The position numbers were made by a program, and so were the translations under genes. Below are positions 15,451 through 16,615 of a stretch of DNA of 16,615 nt, in pieces. Source of the stretch: an uncultured bacterium (GTDB taxonomy: Bacteria > Actinomycetota > Coriobacteriia > Coriobacteriales > Coriobacteriaceae); the NCBI GenBank assembly GCA_905215445.1, contig CAJMPZ010000048.1, forward strand, positions 1 to 16,615. Direction: 5' to 3'. The number at the start of each line of letters is the position of its first letter. Position 1 is the stretch's first letter. The notes beneath the pieces are model-generated. The model did not search any database. It was given only the letters and a program-made list of their open reading frames with translations, and was not told where the DNA came from.

Positions 15451-15921
15451 CTAACCGATGACCTTTGCGGCATCAGTCTTCGCATCCGCCGGAATCATCT
15501 GAATGAACAGCTCATAGCCCTCGCCGAGTAGCTCCTTCACGTAGGCCTCGTTCTCGGGCGTAAGGAATACGCTCGTCGAGACCTGGCGGGCATCCTCGCT
15601 AAAGGCCACATTGCCGAGGTTGATCTTCTTGACGCCCATCGCCCTGGCGACGGCACCGGCCTGTTGGATCGTCTCGCAAACCACGAAGAGCTTGTACTTG
15701 TCGGTCACACCGCTCTGGAGCGCCTTGACGGCATCCTCGGTGTTTTTGACGACGACCTTGCATCCTTCGGGCTTTGCAAGGGACAGGGCCTGCAGACGAA
15801 GCTTGTCGTTGAGGACCGTGTCGCTCACTAACAGGATGCAGTCGGCACCCAGAGCCGAGGTCCAGCTAACGGCAACCTGGCCGTGAAGCAGTCGATAGTC
15901 CACGCGAATCATCTGAATCAT
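15451..15921 (-). CDS. PTS mannose/sorbose-family IIB component
   Basis: A 156-residue cytoplasmic phosphotransfer protein. The active-site His is H13 in RVDYRLLHGQVA, the hallmark of the IIB-man/sor family, which takes phosphate from IIA and gives it to the entering sugar. The NTEDAVKAL and KKINLGNVAF segments also fit. The ATG at 15921 has TAGGAG six bases upstream. It lies 16 bp after the IIA gene. Confidence 0.95.
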   Translation of the reverse strand: MIQMIRVDYRLLHGQVAVSWTSALGADCILLVSDTVLNDKLRLQALSLAKPEGCKVVVKNTEDAVKALQSGVTDKYKLFVVCETIQQAGAVARAMGVKKINLGNVAFSEDARQVSTSVFLTPENEAYVKELLGEGYELFIQMIPADAKTDAAKVIG

Positions 15922-15937
15922 GATGTGCTCCTAACGA

Positions 15938-16354
15938 TTAAAACTCATCGAGTTCGGCCTGCCCCAGCAGGTCGTTGACGTACTTGACCTTGGTGTCGTC
16001 CGCCTCGACGATCTGGCGAATGGCCTCATCGATCGGGGTGGAGTCGGGCACGAACAGCAGCTGAATAAGGAGCGGCAGATTCATATTGGTCACCAGGTGC
16101 GTGTTGGGGCGCGTCTGGGCGATCTTGGTGAACTCGTTGTTGACGCTGCCGCCAAAGAGGTCGGTGCAAACGACGACCTCATCGTCCGCGGCAAAGCCGT
16201 CCAGAATCGCTGCGGCCTCCTTGACCAGGTCCTCGTTTCCGTCGACATACATAGACAGCGCATGGACGTTCTCGCGCTCGCCCGAGAGTAGCCCAATGCT
16301 CTCGACGATTCCGGACGCAAAATGAGCATGGGATGCAACGATAAACTGCCTCAT
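15938..16354 (-). CDS. PTS mannose-family IIA component
   Basis: A 138-residue cytoplasmic IIA-man domain that accepts phosphate from HPr. The probable phosphorylated residue is H9 in FIVASHAHFASG. Other family features are VVVCTDLFGGSVNNEF and NMNLPLLIQLL. The start is the ATG at 16354, with AAGGGG six bases upstream; the frame extends to 16402, but that part crosses the terminator-like hairpin. IIA and IIB are separate genes rather than the fused ManX form. Confidence 0.95.
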   Translation of the reverse strand: MRQFIVASHAHFASGIVESIGLLSGERENVHALSMYVDGNEDLVKEAAAILDGFAADDEVVVCTDLFGGSVNNEFTKIAQTRPNTHLVTNMNLPLLIQLLFVPDSTPIDEAIRQIVEADDTKVKYVNDLLGQAELDEF

Positions 16355-16384
16355 TCGATTCCCCTTTCTTGCGAACTTCGGCAT

Positions 16385-16413
16385 AAAAATGCCCGGACGC
16401 ATGCGCCCGGGCA
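16385..16413 (-). terminator. Strong terminator-like hairpin between the SIS gene and PTS IIA
   Basis: On the minus strand TGCCCGG and CCGGGCA form a perfect 7-bp GC stem (extendable by a wobble and inner pairs), followed at once by TTTTT (16389-16385). It begins 35 nt after the upstream stop and ends 30 nt before the IIA ATG, so no ordinary promoter fits between it and the gene. Confidence 0.75.
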
Positions 16414-16448
16414 GGGTGCTTCTTGATCAGTAGCTAATTTGTCGCCGA

Positions 16449-16615
16449 TTAGTAATCGAACTGGTGATAGTAGCGACGGTAGTTGAGGTTGTGCTTGGTG
16501 ACCGTCTCGTAGTAAGCGGCAAGGCGATCGGTGATCAGCGAGGAGAGGATCCACGGAGACACGATGACGCGGAACTCGTCGTCAAGGCCGGGGATCGCGA
16601 ACTCGGCGGTGTCGA
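16449..16615 (-). CDS. C-terminal end of a probable SIS-domain sugar-amine deglycase/isomerase
   Basis: Only the last 54 codons are in the window; the frame is open to the right edge and ends with TAA at 16451-16449. The visible tail includes FAIPGLDDEFRVIVSPWI and ends NYRRYYHQFDY. A helix followed by an H-N-x-x-x-RRYY tail resembles the ends of SIS enzymes such as FrlB and GfrF-type fructosamine or glucosamine deglycases, which split phosphorylated Amadori products. That match is from memory on a short segment and is moderate. It is upstream of and co-directional with the PTS genes, which supports the reading. Confidence 0.5.
   Translation of the reverse strand, partial: DTAEFAIPGLDDEFRVIVSPWILSSLITDRLAAYYETVTKHNLNYRRYYHQFDY

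Overview
This high-GC window looks like chromosome from an anaerobic, gut-type actinobacterium of the class Coriobacteriia, most likely Collinsella or a close relative. That assignment is an inference from GC-rich codon use, the style of the proteins, and a mannose-family PTS next to a compact his operon; it was not tested by a search. All genes left of about 4.4 kb run on the plus strand and all genes right of it run on the minus strand. I see no tRNA, rRNA, CRISPR array, insertion sequence or phage gene.

Left part, plus strand (1-4391): a fused two-half ABC exporter of CydDC type, cut by the window edge. It overlaps by one base a small Cys-rich protein of the YgbA / nitrous-oxide-stimulated-promoter family. 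A PHP-domain phosphatase follows and is very probably the histidinol-phosphatase.

Middle part, minus strand (4419-12734): a histidine biosynthesis operon in transcription order hisZ-hisG (one fused gene), hisD, hisC, hisB, hisH, hisA, hisF, hisI, a 75-residue unknown gene, hisE. With the convergent PHP phosphatase, every step from PRPP + ATP to histidine is encoded here. Most junctions are tight (overlaps or gaps of 0-16 bp). The exceptions hold hairpins: a long imperfect palindrome between hisF and hisI, and hairpin + T-run structures before hisH, before hisD and before hisZ-hisG.

Right part, minus strand (12905-16615): a sugar-use cluster in the order SIS-domain enzyme (only its C-terminus is in the window), PTS IIA, IIB, IIC and IID of the mannose family, then a TIM-barrel epimerase resembling FrlC. 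The combination suggests import and breakdown of an Amadori-type sugar-amine such as fructoselysine or glucoselysine; the substrate is inferred.

The main points for a second look are the HisZ-HisG fusion, the repeated placement of terminator-like hairpins 17-37 nt before start codons inside co-directional gene runs, the uncharacterised small gene between hisI and hisE, the long palindrome after hisF, and the PTS + epimerase + SIS cluster.
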